Assembly: GCA_964487295.1 (NCBI GenBank)
Contig: CAZAQL010000041.1
Coordinates: forward strand, 1 to 21,687
DNA length: 21,687 nt
Direction of reading: 5' to 3'
Origin: JAPEKQ01 sp964487295
Lineage (GTDB): Bacteria; Joyebacterota; Joyebacteria; Joyebacterales; Joyebacteraceae
Made by a program: the position numbers and the translations under genes. The notes under the pieces were generated by a model. It ran no database searches, was not told the origin of the DNA, and saw only the letters and a list, made by a program, of their open reading frames with translations. Each line of letters starts with the position of its first letter. The first letter of the stretch is position 1. Positions 1 to 7,060 of the stretch are shown here, one piece after another.

Positions 1-2896
1 ACGTCCCGTCGTCGTCGCGCTCGAGGCGGTAGTGGTCGAGGTCCGGCTCGGTGTTCGCGTCCCAGCTGACGTCGATCTCACCCTCGCCGGAACCCGGAAC
101 GACCGTGAGGCCCGTCGGTGTGGTCGGTGGGAGGTCCTGTGCAGCAGCCGAAACGACATCGCTCGGGGCGCTCTCGTTGCCGTCGGCATCGACCGCGATG
201 ACGCGGTAGTAGTAGGTCTCTCCCGGCGTCAGGCCGGAGTCGGGGAACGTCGTCGCGGGCGTGTCGAACGGGTCGGAGCCGGGACCGAACGTCCCGTCGT
301 CGTCGCGCTCGAGGCGGTAGTGGTCGAGGTCCGGCTCGGTGTTGGCGTTCCAGCTGACGTCGATCTCACCCTCGCCGGAGCCGGTGACCGCAGCAAGCCC
401 CGTCGGAGCGAGCGGCGGGAGATTCGTCGCGACGGCGGACTCGCTGCCGGTCTGGCCGCTCTCGTTGCCGCCGTCGTCCACCGCGGAGAGGCGGTAGTAG
501 TAGGTGTCGCCCGGCGTGAGGCCGGAATCGGTGTAGGAGGTGCCGGTCACGGTGAAGGTGGTCGAGCCGCTGAAGGACGGGTTCGCCGCGCGCTCGAGGT
601 TGTAGTAGTCGAGGTCGGGTTCGGTGTTGGCGTTCCAGCTGACGTCGATCTCACCCTCGCCGGAGCCCGGCACGGCGTCGAGGCCGGTCGGCGTGGCGGG
701 GGCGAGGTCGGTCGCGACGGCCGACTCCGTGCCGGTCTGACCGCTCTCGTTGCCGCCGTCGTCCACCGCGGAGAGGCGGTAGTAGTAGGTGTCGCCCGGC
801 GTGAGGCCGGAATCGGTGTAGGAGGTGCCGGTCACGGTGAAGGTGGTCGAGCCGCTGAAGGACGGGTTCGCCGCGCGCTCGAGGTTGTAGTAGTCGAGGT
901 CGGGTTCGGTGTTGGCGTTCCAGCTGACGTCGATCTCACCCTCGCCGGAGCCCGGCACGGCGTCGAGGCCGGTCGGCGTGGCGGGGGGCGGGTCGGACGT
1001 CGCCGCACCGTGGCTCGTGATCACGCTGAAGTCCTGGTCCGGCTCCGGCATCACGGTCGCCGTAACCCGTACCGTCCACGTGCCGGTGGCCGGCGAACTC
1101 ACCTCGACCTGCTCGACGTTGTTGAGATGATCGGTGCCGGTCGTCGCGTTGTTCGAAGGGTTCGATGGATCGAGCACCCATGGGCGGTAGATCGTGCCCG
1201 TCGGGCTCTCGAGCTCGAGATCCAGGTCGTTGACGAGCATGACGCCGCCCGCCGTGCAGTCGCCCTCGAAGTCGTCCCACGCGAGCGTGACCCTAAGGTC
1301 GCCACTCGTGACGTCGATATCGTACTCCCACGTCTCGCTCGGCGAGAGCGTGTCCTCCTTGATGAGGTCCGCCGCCCCCGCGTCCTCGCGGACGATGTCG
1401 ACGGTGTTCTGGATGTTGACCCGTCCGTACCCGAACGTGAAGTCCGGTCCCGAGTTGCCGAGATCCTCCGCGCCCTGGATGAGCAGGCCCTTGACCGTGG
1501 AAGGCCAGGCCTCACCTCCGTTGTAGGCGACGTAGTCCTCGGTGAGGACCGCGACACAGCCCGACACCGCCGGGGCGGAGAAGGACGTGCCGCAGGATGA
1601 GCTGTTGTAGTTGTTGTTGGTGTAGGTCGTTGTGATGCCCTCGGAGCTCTTGCAGCCCGGCGCAACGATGTCGGGCTTCAGACGCCCGTCGAGCGTCGGA
1701 CCTCTGCTGCTGTAGTAGCTGATCCCGTCGTCGTCCGCGTCGTTGCTCCCGACGACGATGGCGTTCTTCGTCGTGGAGCCGGGTCCGGGGATCGTCCCGT
1801 ATGGGAAGTCCGGAAGCTCGTAGGCGCAGTCGTCGCAGTCCCCGTCGTTGCCGGCGGAGAAGACGACCGTCAGCTTCTTCCCCTGGCTCCCGCGGACCAG
1901 CTTGTCGTAGTTCTGGCTCCAGTCGTCGTACTCGCCGTAGTACTCGCAGTAGTAGGGGCAGAGTCCCCATCCCCACGAGTTCTGCGAGAGGATGATGTCG
2001 TAGCTGGATATGGCGTCGGAGTGTTCATCGTCCATGTTGGCGATGTCGTCCGGCCAGCTGTAGGAGGCGATGTCGACACCGGTAGCGACGCCGGCCCACT
2101 GGTTGGGATAGCCTCCGTAGTTCGCGCTGCGCGTGCCATCTCCCGCCATGACGCCGCAGACCTGAGCCGGGTGGCTGCCGATCGAGCTGCCGTCGCCGAC
2201 CGTCAGACGGTCGTTGTAGTCGTCGTGGTTCGTGGCGGCCGAACCGTTGTCCCACATCCCGACGAAGAGGCCCGCGCCGCTGAGGTTGTAGGGGGCCGCC
2301 TGGATCTCATCGGCGTTGATGTTGTCCCGGATCTCGTCGTTGTGCTCCGCCTTCTCGGGGCGGGGCCCCAGCACGTACTTCACGATGTTCTCCGACGCCA
2401 GATCCAGCACGTCGCGCTCGAGTTCGACGAGCAACGCGCTGTCCTCGCGGCCGACGACGGTGCCGTACTCCGCGAGACGCTGCTCGGCGTTCTCAACGCC
2501 CTCGTACGTGAACACCCGGACGAAGTCGCGTCCGGTGGCGCTGCGGGCCACCTTGTCCTCGGGACGAAGCTCCAGCGCGGCCCGAACAACGCCCGGCTCG
2601 ATCGCTGAGAGCGCGCCTCCCTCGACGCGAGCGGTCCAGGCGTAGTTCGGGATGTAGCTGAGCAGCGTGATGCCGCGCTCGGCGAGGGCCGCCCGTTCCT
2701 CAGGGGTGGGGATCTCGTAGAGCTGGACCAGGAGGTAGGAGTCCTCCTCGCGCGAGATCCGCATCTCGGCCGGGATGTAACTCCGAGTGGCAAGTCTGAG
2801 CTCGTACCGCTCCATCGGGGTCGCGCTCCCCGCGACGGACGCGAGCGCGAGGGCGGCGAGCGTCAAGACAATGGTCAGGTGCCGGAACGTGGGCAT
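1..2896 (-). CDS. Secreted subtilisin-family (S8) protease with jelly-roll and FN3 repeats, C-terminus outside window
   Basis: Exported serine endopeptidase. The reading frame is open from the ATG at 2896 to the window edge (965 codons), so the C-terminus is missing. Seen: an N-terminal signal peptide (residues 1-25), an inhibitor-like propeptide to about residue 200, then a subtilase domain with all catalytic residues: Asp216 in GMWDNG, His242 in SHPAQVCG, the oxyanion Asn in SAGNDG, and Ser438 in GTSFSAP. Residues about 505-625 form a C-terminal beta jelly-roll (LAWDD...LVNDLDL...NNVEQV) of the kind found in KP-43-type subtilases. From about 630 there are at least four fibronectin III domains of 95-96 residues; the first two are almost identical. 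A GGAGG lies seven bases before the ATG. The His motif HPAQVCG departs from the usual HGTHVAG. By analogy with its neighbours it probably ends in a FlgD-like sorting domain, but that is not visible. Likely role: extracellular or surface proteolysis. Confidence 0.93.
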   Translation of the reverse strand, partial: MPTFRHLTIVLTLAALALASVAGSATPMERYELRLATRSYIPAEMRISREEDSYLLVQLYEIPTPEERAALAERGITLLSYIPNYAWTARVEGGALSAIEPGVVRAALELRPEDKVARSATGRDFVRVFTYEGVENAEQRLAEYGTVVGREDSALLVELERDVLDLASENIVKYVLGPRPEKAEHNDEIRDNINADEIQAAPYNLSGAGLFVGMWDNGSAATNHDDYNDRLTVGDGSSIGSHPAQVCGVMAGDGTRSANYGGYPNQWAGVATGVDIASYSWPDDIANMDDEHSDAISSYDIILSQNSWGWGLCPYYCEYYGEYDDWSQNYDKLVRGSQGKKLTVVFSAGNDGDCDDCAYELPDFPYGTIPGPGSTTKNAIVVGSNDADDDGISYYSSRGPTLDGRLKPDIVAPGCKSSEGITTTYTNNNYNSSSCGTSFSAPAVSGCVAVLTEDYVAYNGGEAWPSTVKGLLIQGAEDLGNSGPDFTFGYGRVNIQNTVDIVREDAGAADLIKEDTLSPSETWEYDIDVTSGDLRVTLAWDDFEGDCTAGGVMLVNDLDLELESPTGTIYRPWVLDPSNPSNNATTGTDHLNNVEQVEVSSPATGTWTVRVTATVMPEPDQDFSVITSHGAATSDPPPATPTGLDAVPGSGEGEIDVSWNANTEPDLDYYNLERAANPSFSGSTTFTVTGTSYTDSGLTPGDTYYYRLSAVDDGGNESGQTGTESAVATDLAPATPTGLDAVPGSGEGEIDVSWNANTEPDLDYYNLERAANPSFSGSTTFTVTGTSYTDSGLTPGDTYYYRLSAVDDGGNESGQTGSESAVATNLPPLAPTGLAAVTGSGEGEIDVSWNANTEPDLDHYRLERDDDGTFGPGSDPFDTPATTFPDSGLTPGETYYYRVIAVDADGNESAPSDVVSAAAQDLPPTTPTGLTVVPGSGEGEIDVSWDANTEPDLDHYRLERDDDGT
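456..987. repeat. Tandem duplication of one FN3-coding unit (285-base period)
   Basis: Bases 456-702 and 741-987 are identical over 247 positions, offset by 285 bases (95 codons). Just outside, the copies differ by single bases, for example the G run at 698-702 against six Gs in the other copy. A looser pair lies further left, with bases 1 onward resembling 289 onward (offset 288). The unit encodes one fibronectin III domain of the protease. Confidence 0.95.
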
Positions 2897-2903
2897 GGAA
2901 GAA

Positions 2904-2908
2904 CCTCC
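2904..2908 (-). promoter_or_regulatory. Ribosome binding site of the S8 protease
   Basis: GGAGG on the minus strand, seven bases before the ATG at 2896; it fixes the start at the head of a clear signal peptide. Confidence 0.75.
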
Positions 2909-3052
2909 ATCGCGCAGCCATGGCGCGAGTTCGCTCGGCGCGTGTGCGGGGTGCCGGGCGCTGCTGTGGGCTTCGGCTCGATCTCCGTCGTGGAACGGTC
3001 GAGGGGGGCCAACGACCGGCCACAGGCCGGGTCAGGATACCCCTAAGTACTT

Positions 3053-3081
3053 ATTATATCATAGGTTTAGTGTGCAGTCAA
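3053..3081 (-). promoter_or_regulatory. Sigma70-type promoter of the S8 protease gene
   Basis: On the minus strand TTGACT (3076-3081) is followed after exactly 17 bases by a perfect TATAAT (3053-3058). The segment 3043-3070 is conspicuously AT-rich in a GC-rich genome. A transcript would start near 3046 and carry a leader of about 150 bases. That leader contains a small GC hairpin, CCGGCC-TGT-GGCCGG, near 3023-3037. Lying between two genes of the same strand, it makes the protease independent of the upstream deiminase gene. Confidence 0.7.
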
Positions 3082-3169
3082 TGAAGCGCGTTGGCTGCCG
3101 CCGTGCGGTAGGACGCATCGGACAGGCCGGCACGCACAGTCATGGCGGCAGGGCCTTCGCGTGAACCGA

Positions 3170-5062
3170 CTAGCGGACCAGGACGAGCTTGGCCGTCGCC
3201 CCGGAGCCGCCGCGAGAGAGTCTGACGAAGTAGACGCCGGAGGCAGCCGGCACACCGGACGTTGTGATCCCGTCCCAGGTGGTCTCGTGAGGACCCGCGA
3301 CCAGCTGAGCGTCGATGAGCGTCGCGAGGAGCCTTCCGGCCACATCGTAGACCGCGACGCGCACGTGGTTCGGCGCATCCAGCGTGAACGAGAGCGTTGC
3401 GAGACCCTCGCAAGGGCTCGGTCGGGCCGTGAGAGCGAGGCCGAACTCCTCGGGAAGCGGCTGAGCCGCGCTCGCGGGATCGACCTGAAACGAGTAGAAG
3501 CCGGCGGGGGCCGTCGATGGGAGCGTCTCGGTGCGCCCGCTCGAGTCCGAAGCGGTCACGTAATACTCGATGATGTCGCCCGGGGTCTGGCCCGGGATCG
3601 CCCCCGCGAGCGTGTCGACGCGAGCGGGCGACAGAAGGACGTCGTTCCAGGCCGTCTCACCGGCGCGTCGCCACCTCACGAGCTGTGCGCCGGGTACGAG
3701 ACCGGCGCCGCTCATCGGTTCGACGACGGCAGCGACCTCGTGGTCAGCGCCGGCCGGGACGAGGGCGTCGAGGGGCGCGTGGGTGACGCGGAGCATGCCC
3801 GGGTCGAAGATCCCCATCGTCCGGCAGTGGAGAGCGTCGTAGTAGTACCAGCTCCCGTAGTACACGCCGATGACCTCGTATCCGGGCATGGCGTCCTGGT
3901 AGGTCTGGATGGCGTCCGCGTCGGCAGCGATGCCGAACGTCGGGACGAGCACCTTGCCGTTGAGGATGAGTGAGTTCGTGTAGGCGGCGACCTCGTCGCC
4001 GTAGTACGGAGTGCAGTCGATGCGGACGATCTCGTACGGACGGCCGTAGCACGTCGTGAGGGCCTGGAAGTGCGCGACGAGGTCCTCGCAGCAGTCGTAC
4101 TCAGGATGCCACGCGGGGACCTCCTTCACGAGCACGGTCTCCTCGTCGAGAAGCTTCGCGTAGCAGTCGATGTGCTGAATGCCATAGACCTCTGGGTTCG
4201 GGAGGATCTGGTAGTCGGTGATGCCGAGGTAGTCCTCCGCTCGATCGAAGAAGGTGCCCGCGCTCATGTGCGGCGCGTTCTCGGCGAGCATCTGCTCGGT
4301 GGAGAACGCGCGGCCGTGTCCGTCCGTCATGATGTTGCCGCCGGTGCAGTAGGCGGGAAGCTCGTGCAGCGGGAGCCCGAGAGCGATCGCGACGTCGGCG
4401 TTGATGGCGTCGTCCTCTTCGTAGCCGCGCCGGTCGCCCCCCACCGTCGATCGCTCGAACCCGTCTGCCGGATGACGCGCCTCGTCACGGCCGATCGCCG
4501 TCCGGCCGCCGGCTTGCGAAACCGCGGAGGCGTCGGTCCGGCCGCCGGCTTGCGAAACCATGGAGGCGTCGGTCCGGCCTCGATCCTGGGGACCGCCTCT
4601 CGAGGCGCATCCAGGCACCCACGGATAGCCGTCGAACCAGGGGTCGGCGATGCCCATCTGCCCGTCCGCTCCGAAAACGCACTGCGGACCCCAGTCGCGC
4701 GTCCACATGGAGTACGTCTGCGTCCGGATGAACCGGACGTGGTCCATGTTGACGCCCGCGCTCGTGAAGGCGCTGCGCGCCTGGTTCTCGTTGGAAGCGC
4801 CCTCGACGAGCGTGTAAAGCGTGTCGTCCTCTGCCAGCTCGACGGCGAGCGCCATCGGGAAGCCCAGGGGCCAGCGTATGAGCGTGCCGTTCGCCGGCTC
4901 CCATTCCGCGATCATGCGAGCGGGGTAGGCGGGGGGGGAACGACGCAGCCCCGGCGAGTCCGCCGCGGGGGCCCCGGTGGGGATCGAGATTGCCATGAGG
5001 GTGGCGATCATGAGACCCGTCGCGCTGCTTCGCCATGACCGCTCGGTGGCCTGCCGACTCAC
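3170..5062 (-). CDS. Secreted peptidyl-arginine deiminase (PPAD/agmatine-deiminase family) with FlgD-like C-terminal domain
   Basis: Predicted to hydrolyse the guanidinium of arginine (peptidyl or free) or agmatine, giving citrulline or carbamoyl-putrescine and ammonia. Residues 1-34 are a signal peptide. The fold's catalytic residues are all present: Asp123 in WTRDWGP, His297-x-Asp299 in QHIDC, and nucleophile Cys413 in ALHCRT. The surrounding TGGNIMTDG, GDEVAAYTNS and VLVPTFG also match the PPAD branch. Residues about 440-530 form an Ig-like linker and 545-630 a FlgD-like tail (VAVYDVAGR...TTWDG...GVYFVRL), as in surface-sorted proteins of FCB bacteria. The start is GTG at 5062 with GGAGG six bases upstream. 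Odd: a low-complexity insertion at about residues 155-205 with a 12-residue tandem repeat lies inside the catalytic domain. The tail and signal peptide argue against a cytosolic agmatine deiminase; true substrate cannot be decided from sequence. Confidence 0.9.
   Translation of the reverse strand: MSRQATERSWRSSATGLMIATLMAISIPTGAPAADSPGLRRSPPAYPARMIAEWEPANGTLIRWPLGFPMALAVELAEDDTLYTLVEGASNENQARSAFTSAGVNMDHVRFIRTQTYSMWTRDWGPQCVFGADGQMGIADPWFDGYPWVPGCASRGGPQDRGRTDASMVSQAGGRTDASAVSQAGGRTAIGRDEARHPADGFERSTVGGDRRGYEEDDAINADVAIALGLPLHELPAYCTGGNIMTDGHGRAFSTEQMLAENAPHMSAGTFFDRAEDYLGITDYQILPNPEVYGIQHIDCYAKLLDEETVLVKEVPAWHPEYDCCEDLVAHFQALTTCYGRPYEIVRIDCTPYYGDEVAAYTNSLILNGKVLVPTFGIAADADAIQTYQDAMPGYEVIGVYYGSWYYYDALHCRTMGIFDPGMLRVTHAPLDALVPAGADHEVAAVVEPMSGAGLVPGAQLVRWRRAGETAWNDVLLSPARVDTLAGAIPGQTPGDIIEYYVTASDSSGRTETLPSTAPAGFYSFQVDPASAAQPLPEEFGLALTARPSPCEGLATLSFTLDAPNHVRVAVYDVAGRLLATLIDAQLVAGPHETTWDGITTSGVPAASGVYFVRLSRGGSGATAKLVLVR
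4501..4572. repeat. 36-base tandem repeat inside the arginine deiminase gene
   Basis: Two consecutive 36-base units (4501 and 4537), with part of a third beyond, encode the 12-residue unit GGRTDASAVSQA. They sit in frame in a poorly conserved insertion between the catalytic Asp and the TGGNI motif. The units differ at very few bases. Confidence 0.85.
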
Positions 5063-5095
5063 GGTGTGCCTCCGACCTGTGATGTGTGTGAGTGA

Positions 5096-5127
5096 GAGAG
5101 AGGCCCCCGAAGCCGGAGGCCTCTCTC
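5096..5127. terminator. Strong hairpin between the fibre-like gene and the deiminase gene
   Basis: Perfect 10-base arms GAGAGAGGCC (5096-5105) and GGCCTCTCTC (5118-5127). A 3-bp inner stem and tetraloop follow after one mismatch. There is no T run on either strand, only a CTCTCTC tail on the minus strand. It may terminate the upstream minus-strand gene. It also covers the predicted transcription start of the deiminase gene, so its mRNA would begin with this hairpin, which could stabilise the 5' end. Confidence 0.5.
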
Positions 5128-5130
5128 ATC

Positions 5131-5139
5131 ATTATACCA
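5131..5139 (-). promoter_or_regulatory. Extended -10 promoter of the arginine deiminase gene
   Basis: On the minus strand TGG precedes a perfect TATAAT (5131-5136), the TGn extended -10 form. No good -35 is seen 16-18 bases upstream. Transcription would start near 5124, leaving a leader of about 60 bases before the GTG at 5062. Confidence 0.6.
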
Positions 5140-5211
5140 CAGGATCGCAGTTGTGGCCAGATGCCGCGGCCTGCGCCCGGCGTTCAACCACGGCCTGACG
5201 GCGGGACCGGG

Positions 5212-6915
5212 TCAGCGGTTCTCGTCCCGAGGCTCCGGCCGGGGCATGGCCCGGTCCGCCTCCGTCGCGCCGTAGAGCGCTGGATCAAGGTACTTGCCAC
5301 GCGCCACGCCGACCTTCGGTTCCACTACCGTCAGCACGTGCTTCGCAGACGCCGGATCATGTCTGACACCCGTGACCTGCCAGCAGACCTCGAGGCCGGC
5401 GGCCCCACCCGCGATGTCGAAGCTCCCATCGGAGACCTTCCTTGCGATGTGGAGGTCCGGTGCGGCAGCGCCGACCGGCGTCAGCTGGTACCTGACCTGT
5501 CCATTGAGCGTCTCGAACCACTCCGGGAGCTCCACGGTCGCGGTGCCGTCCGCGTCGAGCCGGATCATGCCGTCGTAGACGGTCTTCTGCTCGGAGCTCG
5601 CGACGTGAGCATGGCTGAGGTACGCGTTCGCCGGGGCGCCGGGATGGTCGATGCGGAAGCCCGCTTTGCTCGATGTGACGGTCCCATCGACGTACACGTC
5701 CCCGTCGAAGTAGCCGGCCCAATCCTCTGTTCCGTAGTCGGCGGTGCCATACACGCCGTAGTTCGTTCCCGAACCCACGGCTCCGCCGTAGACTCCCGTC
5801 GCTGTGGACGACAGTCCACCGCTGGCCTGCGCGAAGAGGCCGTACAGGGAGGTCGACGTTCCCGACATCACGCGCGCCTCGACGCCCGTGTTGCCGCCCC
5901 AGAAGATGCCTCCGGTGCCGTAGCCGTCCGAGGCCATGGCGCTTCCATAGATCCCGCAAGCATCCCAGGAATCGGTCGCCGTGCACTCTCCGTAGACCGC
6001 GCCGCTGCTCATGCCCGCGTAGCTCGACTTGCTGTAGACGCCCATCCAGTAGGGCTCATCGACATAGAGCCCGCCGGCCGTGCCGATCAAGCCCTGGCCG
6101 TTGATCCATACGAGGAGCGAGTCGCCCGGCGCGTTGGTCTGCTCGATCTCGAACAGATGGTAGTTGCCGGCCGAGCCGGGTGTCTTCAGGGAGAGCAGCG
6201 GCTCAACGTTGACCGCCGTGGACCGCTCGATGGTGACGAGGGGGAAGGTCCCTCCGTTCGCGGACGTGTTGACGAGCTTGAGAACCGGCAGGTCGCCCGC
6301 GTTCTCCACACGGAGCTTGGCGTCGGACGTGGTCGTGCCGATGGAGAAGCGGCCGCTCGTCTCGTACATGTTCGAGTTCGCGATCTCCGTGCCGGAGCTG
6401 AACACAGGGACGTAGCCCGCGTCGCCGCCGCCCCCGATGCCACCACCGCCGCCCCCCTCCGCCTCGCCGGCGCGGATGGCCGTCGGCGCGCTCGCCATCT
6501 TCATCCGAGAGCCCATCGGCTCGCCGTTGATGGTGAGCTGGAGATAGTAAGGAGGGGAGGAGAAGTCGGGAAGGGGCGACTCGATGGAGCCGAGCTCAAT
6601 GTGAAACCAGCCCTCGGTGACGACCGTTCCTCCGTGCGTCTCCGGGCCCCAGAGGCTGCTGCCGTCGACGGCGGCGTCGAAGAGCTCAGCCACGATCTCG
6701 ACGGTGTCGTTGACGGGATCCCCCGTGTCGACATTCGCGAGGAATCCCTGGTACCAGACAGTGCCGGGGACGGTGCGCTCGGCTCTCACCTCCATCATTG
6801 TCCCGGTCGCGGGTCTCGAGAGGGGCGACTGCTGCGCGGATGCGCTGCACAGCGAGGCAGCGAGAGCGAGTGAGAGAAGCACCGCGATCGACATGGTGGC
6901 AGTCCTGACCATCAT
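5212..6915 (-). CDS. Secreted GVYG-repeat surface/fibre-like protein
   Basis: No enzymatic family recognised. The start is one of two adjacent ATGs (6915 or 6912), with AAAGGAG four or seven bases upstream; the frame stays open to 7251 but that extension has no signal peptide and no ribosome site. The 567-residue product begins with a signal peptide ending near CSASA. A beta-rich N-terminal region follows (YQGFLANVDTGDPVNDT...VTEGWFHIELG), then a Gly-rich hinge (EGGGGGGIGGGGDAG). The middle carries repeated short GVYG/GIYG/GLFA/AVYG strands suggestive of a beta-helix or tail-fibre-like stalk. A C-terminal domain (FRIDHPGAPANAYLSHAHV...VELPEWFETLNGQVRYQLTPVG) is recurrent in secreted proteins of environmental bacteria and tail-fibre-like proteins. 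No FlgD-like sorting tail is visible. Likely extracellular structural or adhesive role; function unproven. Confidence 0.85.
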   Translation of the reverse strand: MMVRTATMSIAVLLSLALAASLCSASAQQSPLSRPATGTMMEVRAERTVPGTVWYQGFLANVDTGDPVNDTVEIVAELFDAAVDGSSLWGPETHGGTVVTEGWFHIELGSIESPLPDFSSPPYYLQLTINGEPMGSRMKMASAPTAIRAGEAEGGGGGGIGGGGDAGYVPVFSSGTEIANSNMYETSGRFSIGTTTSDAKLRVENAGDLPVLKLVNTSANGGTFPLVTIERSTAVNVEPLLSLKTPGSAGNYHLFEIEQTNAPGDSLLVWINGQGLIGTAGGLYVDEPYWMGVYSKSSYAGMSSGAVYGECTATDSWDACGIYGSAMASDGYGTGGIFWGGNTGVEARVMSGTSTSLYGLFAQASGGLSSTATGVYGGAVGSGTNYGVYGTADYGTEDWAGYFDGDVYVDGTVTSSKAGFRIDHPGAPANAYLSHAHVASSEQKTVYDGMIRLDADGTATVELPEWFETLNGQVRYQLTPVGAAAPDLHIARKVSDGSFDIAGGAAGLEVCWQVTGVRHDPASAKHVLTVVEPKVGVARGKYLDPALYGATEADRAMPRPEPRDENR

Positions 6916-6954
6916 CTGGCTCCTTTCTCTGATGGAACCGACTGAATTTCGGTC

Positions 6955-6984
6955 ACGATAAGCTGGTCGAAGCTCCCGCGTCAA
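6955..6984 (-). promoter_or_regulatory. Promoter of the fibre-like protein gene
   Basis: Minus strand TTGACG (6979-6984), 18 bases, then TATCGT (6955-6960). The -35 is good and the -10 moderate. It gives a leader of about 35 bases to the ATG at 6912-6915, preceded by AAAGGAG at 6920-6926. Confidence 0.5.
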
Positions 6985-7060
6985 GTGCTTCCTCACCGCC
7001 GTCCGGTGCGGCGAGCGCCGCCCGACGCAGCCGAGGGACGGTTGTGCGGCACTGCACGGG

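Noticed and set aside
456..987. CRISPR-like or satellite repeat array
   Set aside because: The repeats are long, coding, 95 codons apart and encode a known domain; no spacer pattern.
32..1600. A 522-codon plus-strand open frame
   Set aside because: It is antisense to the S8 protease; its repeats mirror the FN3 repeats and its Val/Arg/Gly-rich composition is typical of a GC-rich shadow frame.
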